Shown piece after piece: positions 1 through 13,167 of a stretch of DNA of 64,000 bases. The stretch covers positions 1 to 64,000 of the forward strand of contig CAITOL010000041.1 in assembly GCA_903893975.1 (NCBI GenBank). Reading direction: 5' to 3'. A program made the translations under genes and the position numbers. Position 1 is the first letter of the stretch. Each line of letters starts with the position of its first letter. Below the pieces are notes generated by a model. It did not search any database and had not been told where the DNA came from. It saw only the letters and a program-made list of their open reading frames with translations. The DNA comes from an uncultured Rhodospirillales bacterium (GTDB taxonomy: Bacteria; Pseudomonadota; Alphaproteobacteria; Acetobacterales; Acetobacteraceae).

Positions 1-145
1 GGGGGGCAACGCCGAGGTTGCAACCCGCGAGTTGCCCCCCTGCCTCCCCTACCCAAACCACTTAAAGTCACGGGTCCAGGGGCTTCTGCCCGTCGTGCCG
101 AAGGCACGCGTCCCGCGCGACGTGGGGTCGAGGGGCGAAGCCCCC
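1..145. repeat. Cluster of small inverted repeats downstream of rpoD
   Basis: This non-coding stretch lies past the 3' end of rpoD. GGGGGGCAAC (1-10) pairs perfectly with GTTGCCCCCC (31-40) and encloses a second palindrome, GGTTGCAACC (16-25). Two GAA-loop hairpins follow: CGTGCC/GGCACG (94-108) and GGGGC/GCCCC (132-144). There is no clear U-tract, so a rho-independent terminator for rpoD is possible but not shown. GC-rich hairpin clusters of this kind are common between genes in Acetobacteraceae, so a dispersed intergenic repeat is an equally good reading. Confidence 0.45.
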
Positions 146-182
146 GCCTTGCTGGCTGCCTCACCACCCCACCCATGCCGCC

Positions 183-2135
<1,953 letters not shown>

Positions 2136-2219
2136 CGATCCTGTGTCTCCTGCGCAAGGCCGGCACTGCCGTGCCGGCTGGCGAAAATGGGCTTACGCCT
2201 CGATACATCTCAGCCGAGG

Positions 2220-4025
2220 CTAGGCCTCGATATCAGTTTCCCCACGTCGCAGCGCTTCCCGCGCCGCCGACAGGGCTCTCAAACGGTTTTGCGAGGGAAC
2301 ATCCGCCTGGCGCTGGAATTCCCTAAGCGCGGCGGCCACTTCCTCCTCAAGCCGGTCCGGGTTCAACAACCCGAAAAAATGCCACCACCCCGCTTCGGCC
2401 TCCGCCGGCATCGCGTCGGGGGACGCACATTCCGGCAAACGAACCGCCACTGACGAAAGGGCCTGCGCAACATCCGTCGCCAAGCCTGATTGCGTCAGGT
2501 GGGACATGAGCGCCGCAGTGTCAAGGACTTCGGCGCGTTGAAACCACATCAGCATTGCATCGCGGAGCCGCGTTAGCGGCACAGGCATCGCAACCGTGGC
2601 GAAGGCTTCCTCCACATCGCGCAGCAATTCGGGGTGGCGCAACAGGATCGCCACCAAAATCCGCGCCCGTTCCGCCGCCGCATCCTCGGCCCGCGGCGCG
2701 GTGCGCGATACCGGCCGCAACGGCAACTTCCCGCCTGGCGAGGCCGCCTTGCCCCGCACCCGCGCCCCGCCGGACCGCAACGCGCGCAGCCGGCTGCGGA
2801 ATTCGGCCTTATATTCCCAAGACAGGTTCTTATCCGCCACCCGCTCAGCCGCCGCATCCAACCGCGCCGCGAACGCCGCCCGCGCTTCCGGCGTGCCGCT
2901 CAATCCCTCGCCCAGCAGCCCGAACAGCGTATCGGCCAAGGGCCGGCTCGCATCGAGGCAGGCCTGAAACGCCGCCCGCCCGCCGCGCCGCACCAGGCTG
3001 TCCGGGTCTTCCCCGCCCGGCAGGGTCACAAACCCCAGGCTGCGCTCGGCCGTCACCAGCGGCAACGCCGTCTCCGCCGCCCGCGCCGCCGCCCGGCTGC
3101 CGGCGGTATCGCCGTCAAAGCACAGCACCGGATGCGGCGACAGCCGCCACAGCTCCTCCAACTGCTCCGCCGTCAGCGCCGTGCCCAACGGCGCCACCGC
3201 GCCGCCAAACCCGGCCTGATGCAGCGCAATCACGTCCATATAGCCTTCCACCACCACCACCGGCTGCCCCGCCCGCGCCGCCGCACGGGCGAAATCCAGC
3301 CCGTAGAGCATCCGCCGCTTGGCAAACACCGCCGTCTCCGGCCCGTTGACGTATTTCGGCTGCCCATCTCCCAGAATGCGCCCGCCAAAACTCACCACAC
3401 GGCCAGACCGATCGCGGATCGGGAACATCACCCGGTTATAGAACTGATCCCGCGCCGGCCGCCCCTCCTCGGCCGCCCGCATCAACCCGGCACCGATCAG
3501 CATGTCGGTCGAAACATCCTGCCGCGCCAATGCCGCCGGCAACGCCCCGCGCCCATCGCCAGACCAGCCGAGCCCAAAGCGGGCAATCGTCTCGTCGCTC
3601 AGGCCCCGCCCGCGCAAATAGCTCAACCCGCCGGCGCCGTCGCGCTCATGCAGCAGATGCTGGTAGAATTGCCCGGCCAACGCGAGCACATCCACCAGTT
3701 CCAGCCGCTGCCGCTCGGCCGCCGCCGCCGCCGGGGTCGGCTTGGGCACATCCAGCCCAGCTTCATTGGCCAGCGACTGCACCGCCTCGGGGAAACTCGC
3801 CCCGGTCGTGTGCATCACAAAGCTGATCGCGTCGCCATGCGCCCCGCAGCCGAAGCAGTGATACCCGTCCTCATAAACATAGAAGCTGGGGGACTTCTCG
3901 TTATGAAACGGGCAACACCCCTTCCAGTTCCGGCCGGATTTGGACAGTTTGACCTTGCGCGCCACCAACCCCTGCATCGGGGTGCGCGCGCGCAGTTCGG
4001 CCAGAAATCCGTCCGGCAGGGCCAA
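2220..4025 (-). CDS. dnaG: DNA primase DnaG
   Basis: The 601-residue primase makes RNA primers at the replication fork. The N-terminal CHC2 zinc finger is visible (CPFHNEKSPSF, then CFGCG about 20 residues later). The RNA polymerase/TOPRIM core follows, with VVVVEGYMDVIALHQAG and the acidic LCFDGDTAGSRAA motif. The C-terminal third, which should bind DnaB helicase, is the least conserved part. The start is 3 bp after the yqeY stop and the end is 84 bp before rpoD, so yqeY-dnaG-rpoD reads as one transcription unit. Length and motif order are normal for the family. Confidence 0.98.
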   Translation of the reverse strand: MALPDGFLAELRARTPMQGLVARKVKLSKSGRNWKGCCPFHNEKSPSFYVYEDGYHCFGCGAHGDAISFVMHTTGASFPEAVQSLANEAGLDVPKPTPAAAAAERQRLELVDVLALAGQFYQHLLHERDGAGGLSYLRGRGLSDETIARFGLGWSGDGRGALPAALARQDVSTDMLIGAGLMRAAEEGRPARDQFYNRVMFPIRDRSGRVVSFGGRILGDGQPKYVNGPETAVFAKRRMLYGLDFARAAARAGQPVVVVEGYMDVIALHQAGFGGAVAPLGTALTAEQLEELWRLSPHPVLCFDGDTAGSRAAARAAETALPLVTAERSLGFVTLPGGEDPDSLVRRGGRAAFQACLDASRPLADTLFGLLGEGLSGTPEARAAFAARLDAAAERVADKNLSWEYKAEFRSRLRALRSGGARVRGKAASPGGKLPLRPVSRTAPRAEDAAAERARILVAILLRHPELLRDVEEAFATVAMPVPLTRLRDAMLMWFQRAEVLDTAALMSHLTQSGLATDVAQALSSVAVRLPECASPDAMPAEAEAGWWHFFGLLNPDRLEEEVAAALREFQRQADVPSQNRLRALSAAREALRRGETDIEA

Positions 4026-4028
4026 GGA

Positions 4029-4499
4029 TCAGGCGCCCAGTTTGGCTTTAACCAGCGGCCCCACCTTGGCCATATCCAGGCTCGCCGCGTGCTTGGCCTT
4101 CAGCGCCGCCATCACCTTGCCCATGTCCTTGATGCTGGCCGCCCCGGTTTCCCCCACCGCCGCATCCACCGCCGCCGCCGTCGCCGCATCATCCATCTGC
4201 TGCGGCAGGAAGGTCTCGATCACCGCAATTTCGGCCTCTTCCCTGGCCGCGAGTTCTTCCCGATTGCCCTGGCGATACATCTCCACCGACTCGCGGCGCG
4301 ATTTCACCATGCTGCGCAACATGCCGATGATCTCCTCATCCGGCACTTTATCGACGCCCTTCGGCCGGGCGGCGATATCCACATCCTTCAACTTCGCGGT
4401 CACCAAACGCAGCGCTGAAACGCGCGCTGCATCCTTGGCCAGCATGGCTGTTTTCAAGGCAGCGGTGAACTCATCGCGTAACGCCATTCTGGTCTCCAT
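4029..4499 (-). CDS. yqeY: GatB/YqeY domain protein
   Basis: This 156-residue protein matches the GatB/YqeY family, which shares a tRNA-binding-like helical domain with the C-terminus of GatB amidotransferase. MALRDEFTAALKTAMLAKD at the N-terminus and VGPLVKAKLGA at the C-terminus are typical. The biochemical role of stand-alone YqeY is unsettled; an effect on tRNA-dependent amidation is only suspected. It is the first gene of the yqeY-dnaG-rpoD unit and is divergent from carA, an arrangement I know from other alphaproteobacteria. Confidence 0.93.
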   Translation of the reverse strand: METRMALRDEFTAALKTAMLAKDAARVSALRLVTAKLKDVDIAARPKGVDKVPDEEIIGMLRSMVKSRRESVEMYRQGNREELAAREEAEIAVIETFLPQQMDDAATAAAVDAAVGETGAASIKDMGKVMAALKAKHAASLDMAKVGPLVKAKLGA

Positions 4500-4514
4500 C
4501 GGCTATGTAGCCTC

Positions 4515-4543
4515 TATATAGGGTGCGCCGGCGCTGCGGTCAC
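4515..4543 (-). promoter_or_regulatory. Putative sigma-70 promoter of yqeY-dnaG-rpoD
   Basis: Read on the minus strand there is a -35-like GTGACC (4543-4538), a 17-bp spacer and a -10-like TATATA (4520-4515). Transcription would begin near 4508, leaving a leader of about 8 nt before the yqeY ATG at 4499. The assignment rests on spacing and consensus only. Confidence 0.4.
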
Positions 4544-4554
4544 GTCCGCCAGCA

Positions 4555-4608
4555 TGGGAATTTTTCTCCCACCGCATGCGGCCAATTGCATTGGGAAGAA
4601 ATTTCCCA
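4555..4608. promoter_or_regulatory. Two palindromic operator-like sites upstream of the HTH-carA gene
   Basis: Two 17-bp inverted repeats of the form TGGGA-N7-TCCCA lie between the divergent yqeY and carA genes: TGGGAATTTTTCTCCCA (4555-4571) and TGGGAAGAAATTTCCCA (4592-4608). Their centres are 37 bp apart. The second fills exactly the 17-bp spacer between a -35-like TTGCAT (4586-4591) and a weak -10-like TACTCT (4609-4614). That promoter would start transcription at about 4621, the ATG of the fusion gene, giving a leaderless mRNA. Because that gene begins with a helix-turn-helix domain, autoregulation is a natural inference. Confidence 0.5.
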
Positions 4609-4620
4609 TACTCTGCCGCC

Positions 4621-5994
4621 ATGCCCGTCACCGTAGAAACCATCATCCAGCGCCTCGGCGGCCCCGAAGCCGCCGCCACCAAGCTCGGCATCGGCACTGA
4701 AGCCTTGCGCAAATGGCGCCAGGCCCAGGCCGTGCCCTCGCGCCACTGGCCGGCGGTCATCGCCGCCACGGGCATAGAACTCGAAGATCTCCCCGGCGCC
4801 ACATTCCAGAAAAAGAGCCCCGTGATGCAAGATGCCTCCGCCCCCCCCGCCGGTGCGACCGCAGCCCTCGTGTTGGCTGATGGCAGCGTGTTTTGGGGGC
4901 GCGGCTTCGGCGCCCATGTCGCAGCCAGCGCAGCCGCGGAAATCTGCTTCTCCACCTCGATGACCGGCTATCAGGAAACCCTGACCGACCCGTCCTTCGC
5001 CGGCCAGGTCATCACCTTCACCTTCCCCCATATCGGCAATGTCGGCACCAACCCGCAGGATCTGGAGGCAACCGCGATCGCTGCGCGCGGCCTGCTGGTC
5101 AAGCAGGACATCACCGAACCGTCGAACTGGCGGTCGCATCAGGGACTTGACGGCTGGTTGCGCGCCCAGGGCGTGTGCGGCGTCGCCGGCATCGACACAC
5201 GATCGCTGACTTTGCGCATCCGCGACCACGGCGCACCGAACGGCGTATTGGCCTATCCAGCGGACGGCCGCTTCGATATCCCGACCCTCGCGGCCAAGGC
5301 GAAAGCCTGGTCCGGGCTGGAAGGCCTGGATCTGGCCAAGGATGTGTCCTGCACGCAGGCGTATGACTGGGACGAGACGGAATGGGCCTGGCCGGCCGGC
5401 TTCGGTCGCCAAACCGACCCGAAGCTGCATGTCGTCGCCGTCGATTACGGCGCCAAGCGCAACATCCTGCGCTGCCTTGCCGCCGCCGGCTTCCGCGTCA
5501 CCGTGGTGCCGGCCACCGCCACCGCCGCCGACATTCTGCGCCACGACCCGGACGGCGTGTTCCTGTCCAACGGACCCGGTGACCCGGCGGCGACTGGCGT
5601 TTACGCGGTGCCGGCCATCCAGGGCGTAATCGCCGCCGGCAAGCCGATCTTCGGCATCTGCCTCGGCCACCAGTTGCTCGGCATTGCGCTTGGCGCCAAA
5701 ACCTACAAGCTGGCGCGCGGTCATCGCGGCGCCAACCAGCCGGTGCAGGACCTCGCCACCGGCCGGGTGGAAATAACCAGCCAGAACCACGGCTTCGCGG
5801 TGGACGCCGCCAGCCTGCCCGATGGCGTGCACGTCACCCATGTCAGCCTGTTCGACGGCAGCAACGAAGGCATTGCCTGCCCGACCAAGCGCGCCTTCAG
5901 CGTACAATACCACCCGGAAGCCAATCCGGGCCCGACCGACAGCCATTATTTGTTCCAACGCTTCGTGGACATGATCGAAGGCAAATCAGCCTGA
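4621..5994 (+). CDS. carA: Carbamoyl-phosphate synthase small subunit with N-terminal HTH domain
   Basis: The C-terminal 389 residues are a normal CarA, the glutaminase subunit that feeds ammonia to CarB for arginine and pyrimidine synthesis. The N-terminal swivel domain begins near ALVLADGSVFWGRGFG. The class I amidotransferase domain carries the catalytic Cys in FGICLGHQLLG and the His/Glu pair in QYHPEANPG. Upstream and in frame without a stop, residues 1-60 form a Cro/YdaS-like helix-turn-helix (GGPEAAATKLGIGTEALRKW). A conventional CarA start exists at 4825, so either a fused protein or two products are possible. The start at 4621 is chosen because it opens the HTH; an ATG at 4576 would overlap the palindromes. 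I recall a named small HTH domain found on some CarA proteins, but could not check this. Confidence 0.93.
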   Translation: MPVTVETIIQRLGGPEAAATKLGIGTEALRKWRQAQAVPSRHWPAVIAATGIELEDLPGATFQKKSPVMQDASAPPAGATAALVLADGSVFWGRGFGAHVAASAAAEICFSTSMTGYQETLTDPSFAGQVITFTFPHIGNVGTNPQDLEATAIAARGLLVKQDITEPSNWRSHQGLDGWLRAQGVCGVAGIDTRSLTLRIRDHGAPNGVLAYPADGRFDIPTLAAKAKAWSGLEGLDLAKDVSCTQAYDWDETEWAWPAGFGRQTDPKLHVVAVDYGAKRNILRCLAAAGFRVTVVPATATAADILRHDPDGVFLSNGPGDPAATGVYAVPAIQGVIAAGKPIFGICLGHQLLGIALGAKTYKLARGHRGANQPVQDLATGRVEITSQNHGFAVDAASLPDGVHVTHVSLFDGSNEGIACPTKRAFSVQYHPEANPGPTDSHYLFQRFVDMIEGKSA

Positions 5995-5997
5995 CCG

Positions 5998-6254
5998 ATG
6001 GACCCGGTCGCCGCCCTGCTCACCACCGCATTCCATCATCGCATCGATGAGCCGAATGTGGAGGCCGCGCAGTCCGCCATCGAAGCGCTATCCGGCCCGC
6101 TGCCCGGCTTTCACGCCGCGCTCGCCGAATGCCTCGCCCAAGGCTGGATCGAAGAGCCGGTCCGCCTCGAAGACCACGCCATGCAATGCCATTGGCGCCT
6201 GGTGCTGACCCCAACCGGGGTCGCCCAGGCCAGACGCCTCACCGGAGCCTCGTG

Positions 6255-6255
<1 letters not shown>
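5998..6255 (+). CDS. Small hypothetical protein between carA and carB
   Basis: This 85-residue ORF begins 3 bp after the carA stop. It ends in TGATG, so its stop overlaps the carB start by one base, a layout that suggests translational coupling. The protein starts [20 protein letters not shown], is soluble and has no membrane segment, cysteine motif or family that I recognise. Its middle ([20 protein letters not shown]) and end ([14 protein letters not shown]) recall small winged-helix-like folds, but this is a weak impression. Its position inside carAB suggests a role tied to carbamoyl-phosphate synthesis, or simply a conserved spacer gene. Confidence 0.72.
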
Positions 6256-9497
<3,242 letters not shown>

Positions 9498-9502
9498 CGC
9501 AT

Positions 9503-9532
9503 GGCGTGGTTAGGCCCCGGCCTGACCGCGCC
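9503..9532 (+). terminator. Hairpin after carB, possible terminator
   Basis: The core stem GGTTAGGCC (9508-9516) pairs with GGCCTGACC (9519-9527) through a CC loop, with one G-T wobble. The flanking GGCG and CGCC extend the stem to about 14 bp. No strong T-run follows, so it may pause or protect the carAB message rather than act as a full intrinsic terminator. Confidence 0.5.
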
Positions 9533-9576
9533 AAAGTCATATCATTCACCCGCATTCCACCACTGAGGTCCGCAAC

Positions 9577-10050
9577 GTGCAGAAGTTCCCGATGACCGCG
9601 CCCGGCCTGCAACGGTTGGAGGATGAACTCCGCCAACTCAAAGGCACCGAACGTTTCGCCGTCATCCGCGCCATCGCCGAGGCCCGTAGCCATGGCGACC
9701 TGAGCGAGAATGCCGAATACCACGCCGCGCGCGAACGCCAGTCCTTCATCGAGGGCCGGATTGCTGAGCTTGAGGAAATCATCGGCGCCGTCGAACTGAT
9801 CGACCCCGCCACCCTGTCCGGCGACCACGTCAAATTCGGTGCCGTGGTCGAACTGATTGACGAGGAGACGGAGAAACTCTCCATCTACCAGATCGTCGGC
9901 GTGCACGAAGCGGACATCAAACAAGCCCGCCTCTCGGTCTCCTCCCCGCTCGCCAAAGCCCTGATCGGCAAAAAAATCGGCGACACGGTGGCCGTGCCAA
10001 CCCCGGGCGGCGATCGCAGCTACGAGATCATCTCGGTCAAGTTCGGCTAG
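9577..10050 (+). CDS. greA: Transcription elongation factor GreA
   Basis: The 157-residue protein stimulates transcript cleavage by backtracked RNA polymerase. The N-terminal coiled coil carries the tip motif GDLSENAEYHAARERQ, which includes the acidic residues that enter the polymerase secondary channel. The C-terminal FKBP-like domain contains GDTVAVPTPGGDRSYEI. The start codon is GTG at 9577, and the next codons (MQKFPMTAPGLQRLEDEL) match the usual GreA N-terminus. It stands as a separate gene between carB and ilvA. Confidence 0.97.
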   Translation: MQKFPMTAPGLQRLEDELRQLKGTERFAVIRAIAEARSHGDLSENAEYHAARERQSFIEGRIAELEEIIGAVELIDPATLSGDHVKFGAVVELIDEETEKLSIYQIVGVHEADIKQARLSVSSPLAKALIGKKIGDTVAVPTPGGDRSYEIISVKFG

Positions 10051-10149
10051 CCCGAACCACTGCATCCCGCGCAGGCGCCGCAGGTGCTCACGGCCGTGGG
10101 CGCCGCGCCTGCCCTTGCCTCTCCGGCCATCCTTGCGGAGCTTGCCCCC

Positions 10150-11352
10150 ATGCCCATGATTACCCTCGCCGACGTTCGCGCCGCGGCCGATCGCATCGCC
10201 GGGCGGGTGATCCGCACCCCGGCGCTGCGCAGCGATGTCATCTCGCGCGCCGTCGGCGCCGATGTCGTGCTCAAGCTGGACAATCTGCAAGCCACCGGCG
10301 CGTTCAAGGAACGCGGCGCCGCCAATCGTCTGGCCATGCTGTCGCCGGAAGAATGTCGCGCCGGCGTCATCGCCATGTCCGCCGGCAACCACGCCCAGGC
10401 GGTCGCCCGCCACGCCATGCTGCTCGGCATCACCGCCGTGATCGTCATGCCCAAGCACACGCCCTCCACCAAGGTCACGCGCACCGCGTCCTGGGGCGCG
10501 AAAGTGGTGCTGCATGGCGACACGCTGGCCGAAGCCGCCGCCCACGCGCAGGAACTCGCCGCCCGCGACGGGCTGGTCTTCGTCCATCCCTACGATGATG
10601 CCGGGGTCATGGCCGGCCAAGGCACCCTGGCGCTGGAACTGCTGCAAGACGCCCCGGATCTGGACATGCTGGTGATCCCGGTCGGCGGCGGTGGGCTGAT
10701 CGCCGGCTGCGCGGTCGCCGCTGCCGGCATCAAGCCGGGCATCGAGGTTATCGGGGTGGAAGTCGCCGCCTACGCCGCCCTCGCCCAACGCCTCGCCGGC
10801 CAGCCCGTCTCGGTCGGCGGCGCCACCATCGCCGAAGGCATCGCGGTCCGCGACATCGGTGAAGCCCCGCTGCGCGTCATCCGCGCCCATGTGGCCGACG
10901 TTGTCGTCATCCCCGAACGCGCGGTCGAAGAAGCCATCGCACTGCTCGCCGAGGGCGCGAAAACCGTCGCCGAAGGCGCCGGCGCCGCCGGTGTCGCCGC
11001 CCTGCTCGCCTTCCCGGACCGGTTCGCCGGGCGCAAAATCGGCGTGCCGATCTGCGGCGGCAATATCGACCCGCGCATCCTCGCCAACGTGCTGCTGCGC
11101 AACTTGCTGCGCGACGGGCGCCTGATCCGCCTGGTGCTGGAAATCCCGGATCGCCCGGGCGTGCTGGCCGATATCGCCGGGCGCATCGGCGATGCCGGCG
11201 GCAATATCATTGACGTCTCACACCACCGCCTGTTCGCCTCCCCCAGCGTGCAGGCGGCGGAGCTGGAAGTGATGTTCGAAGCGCGCGACCCGGCGCATGG
11301 CGCGGAAATCGTCCGCACCCTGGAACAAATCTACACGTTGCGGCGCATCTAG
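10150..11352 (+). CDS. ilvA: Threonine ammonia-lyase (PLP-dependent, ACT domain)
   Basis: The 400-residue enzyme deaminates threonine (and probably serine) to 2-oxobutanoate, the first step towards isoleucine. The PLP lysine lies in TGAFKERGAANRL and the phosphate-binding loop is PVGGGGLIAG. A single C-terminal ACT domain (LVLEIPDRPGVLADIAGRIG) suggests feedback control, though the overall shape resembles the shorter TdcB-like ACT enzymes more than the two-ACT E. coli IlvA. The frame is open from 10084, but family similarity begins at MPMITLADVRAAAD (10150). Its TAG stop overlaps the convergent DUF1491 stop in a shared CTAG. Confidence 0.93.
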   Translation: MPMITLADVRAAADRIAGRVIRTPALRSDVISRAVGADVVLKLDNLQATGAFKERGAANRLAMLSPEECRAGVIAMSAGNHAQAVARHAMLLGITAVIVMPKHTPSTKVTRTASWGAKVVLHGDTLAEAAAHAQELAARDGLVFVHPYDDAGVMAGQGTLALELLQDAPDLDMLVIPVGGGGLIAGCAVAAAGIKPGIEVIGVEVAAYAALAQRLAGQPVSVGGATIAEGIAVRDIGEAPLRVIRAHVADVVVIPERAVEEAIALLAEGAKTVAEGAGAAGVAALLAFPDRFAGRKIGVPICGGNIDPRILANVLLRNLLRDGRLIRLVLEIPDRPGVLADIAGRIGDAGGNIIDVSHHRLFASPSVQAAELEVMFEARDPAHGAEIVRTLEQIYTLRRI

Positions 11353-11684
11353 ACGATCTTGCCGTCGAACGGCGGCAGCAAATCCGGGCTCTCGAACTCC
11401 AGAACCCATAAATCCGGGTCGAACTTCACCTGCCGCGCCACATACGCATCCGCCGTTTCCTGATCCACCGGCGCCGGCCCGGTCGCACGCATCCACGCCG
11501 CCTCACCATCGGCGGTGCGCATTTGCGACAGCACCGCCACGCCCAACCGGCCGCGCAGCACCACCAAAATCCCGCCCGCATCCGGGTCACCCTTGCGGAT
11601 CACCATGCCATAGCGCCCGTCGGACTGCCCCAGCCGCAACGCCATAGACACCCATAACCCCGCCTTCACCCGTGGCTCAGGCAT
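11349..11684 (-). CDS. DUF1491 family protein
   Basis: The 111-residue protein matches the alphaproteobacterial family DUF1491. Visible traits are a start like EPRVKAGLWVSMALRLGQ, the central VIRKGDPDAGGILVVL and a C-terminal FDPDLWVLEFE. No function is known for this family. It overlaps the upstream SDR gene by 8 nt, so it is probably the last gene of an SDR-SDR-DUF1491 unit. Its stop shares CTAG with the convergent ilvA stop. Confidence 0.85.
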   Translation of the reverse strand: MPEPRVKAGLWVSMALRLGQSDGRYGMVIRKGDPDAGGILVVLRGRLGVAVLSQMRTADGEAAWMRATGPAPVDQETADAYVARQVKFDPDLWVLEFESPDLLPPFDGKIV

Positions 11685-12372
11685 GGGCCAACGCGCCCCC
11701 ATCCACCACCAGCGCCTGCCCGGTCACCGACCCAGCCCCCGCGCGCGACAGAAACGCCACCATCTCCGCCACCTCATACGGGGTGGCAATCCGCCCGGTC
11801 GGCACCCCCGCCGCAGCCTGCTCGGCGGTCATGCCCAACTCGGCAAAACGCTGCCGCGCCATATCGGTATCCACCCATCCCGGGCACACCGCGTTCACGG
11901 TAATGCCCCGCGGCGCCGCCGCCATCGCCAGTGCCCGCGTCAGCCCGACCACCCCATGCTTGGCCGCGCAATACGCGATCTGGTCCGGCACCCCGCGCAG
12001 CCCGAGGACGGAGGCAATGTTAACAATCCGCCCGGTACGATCCGGCAGCACCTTCAACGCCGCCCGGCTGCACCGCATCGCCCCGCTTAGATTGGTGGCC
12101 AGCACCGCGTCCCAAAAATCCTCGTCATCCTCCGCCGGATCAGCCCCGGCAAGCCCGGCATTGTTCACCAGCAGGTCCAGCCGTGGCAGCCCAGCGAAAA
12201 ACCCCCGCACCGCCGCCGCATCGGTCACATCCAGCCGGGCGAACTCCACCCCGGTCGGCAAATCCGCCTCGCGCCGCGCCGCCGCGATCACCGCGAACCC
12301 GTCCGCCACCAGCCGCCGCGCGATGGCGAAGCCAATGCCCTTCGTCCCGCCCGTCACCACCGCCGTTTTCAT
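11677..12372 (-). CDS. SDR family oxidoreductase
   Basis: This is a 231-residue classical short-chain dehydrogenase/reductase. The N-terminal NAD(P)-binding motif is VTGGTKGIGFAIARRL, NNAG lies in LLVNNAGLAGAD, and the active-site YxxxK is YCAAKHGVVGL. The C-terminal GSVTGQALVVDGG is standard. It resembles FabG-like 3-oxoacyl or sugar-alcohol dehydrogenases, but the substrate cannot be read from sequence. The start at 12372 overlaps the stop of the upstream SDR gene (ATGA), so the two are translationally coupled. Confidence 0.93.
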   Translation of the reverse strand: MKTAVVTGGTKGIGFAIARRLVADGFAVIAAARREADLPTGVEFARLDVTDAAAVRGFFAGLPRLDLLVNNAGLAGADPAEDDEDFWDAVLATNLSGAMRCSRAALKVLPDRTGRIVNIASVLGLRGVPDQIAYCAAKHGVVGLTRALAMAAAPRGITVNAVCPGWVDTDMARQRFAELGMTAEQAAAGVPTGRIATPYEVAEMVAFLSRAGAGSVTGQALVVDGGALAHA

Positions 12373-13103
12373 GTCGCTGTCGTTCCCCCATCCACCGGAA
12401 AGATCGTCCCGGTCACAAAGCTGGCCGCGTCGGAGGCCAGAAACGCGATCGCAGTGGCAATTTCCACCGGCCGGGCGAAGCGCCCCATGGGCACGGCGGC
12501 GGTATAGGCATCGGTCGAAGTGCTGCTGAACGCGTTCGGATACCGCGCCGCCAACTGCCCGATCACATCGGCCAGCATCGGCGTATCCGTGCTGCCTGGC
12601 GCAATCGCGTTGAAGCGGATATTGTATGGCGCCCAATCCATCGCCGCACTGCGGGTCAACTGCGCAATCGCCGCCTTGCTCGCGCCATAGGCCGCGCTGG
12701 CCTTCTTGCCGATCAGCGCCTGGTCAGACGCCACATTCACCACCGCGCCACGCTTGCGCGCCACCATCCCCGGCAACACCGCCCGCGTCACCGCATAGGC
12801 CGCCATGAAGTTCACATCGAACACCCGGCGAAGCTCGGCCAGATCCGTCTCCAGAATACTGCCCAGCACCGTAATCCCGGCGCAGTTGACCAGAATATCC
12901 ACCGGCCCGCGCGCGGCGATCAGCGCCGCCACCCGCGCCTCCACCGTGCCAACATCGGCCAGGTCGAAATCCGGCAAATCCAGCCCGATCACCTCCACCC
13001 CATCCGCGCTAAACACCTCAGCCACCGCCGCGCCAATGCCACCGCGGTGTCCGGTCACGATCGCCCGCCGTCCGGCGAGCCCAAAGGAGAGTTCTTTGCC
13101 CAT
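12369..13103 (-). CDS. SDR family oxidoreductase
   Basis: This is a second classical SDR, 244 residues long. It has VTGHRGGIGAAVAEVF for cofactor binding, LVNCAG in place of NNAG, the active-site YGASKAAIAQLTRSAA and the C-terminal SFVTGTIFPVDGG. The second Gly of TGxxxGIG is kept while the preceding residues (HR) are unusual. An Asp near the end of the second strand (GLDLPDFDLADV) suggests a preference for NAD. The family includes 3-hydroxybutyrate and sugar dehydrogenases. Start 13103 (MGKELSFG) is preferred; ATG 13112 is an alternative. It is divergent from the ABC transporter genes, with only about 64 bp between starts. Confidence 0.92.
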   Translation of the reverse strand: MGKELSFGLAGRRAIVTGHRGGIGAAVAEVFSADGVEVIGLDLPDFDLADVGTVEARVAALIAARGPVDILVNCAGITVLGSILETDLAELRRVFDVNFMAAYAVTRAVLPGMVARKRGAVVNVASDQALIGKKASAAYGASKAAIAQLTRSAAMDWAPYNIRFNAIAPGSTDTPMLADVIGQLAARYPNAFSSTSTDAYTAAVPMGRFARPVEIATAIAFLASDAASFVTGTIFPVDGGTTAT

Positions 13104-13167
13104 TCCCTTCATCTGCGACCGCAATGACGGATTGGCAAGGCCGATCATGCGACCACATGATGCACAG

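Noticed and set aside
2634-4418. 594-codon plus-strand ORF opposite dnaG and yqeY
   Set aside because: It lies across two well-recognised genes on the other strand and has only biased composition (Arg, Pro, Gln, His).
4540-5958. 472-codon minus-strand ORF opposite carA
   Set aside because: It mirrors the CarA coding frame, with no start context or motif of its own.
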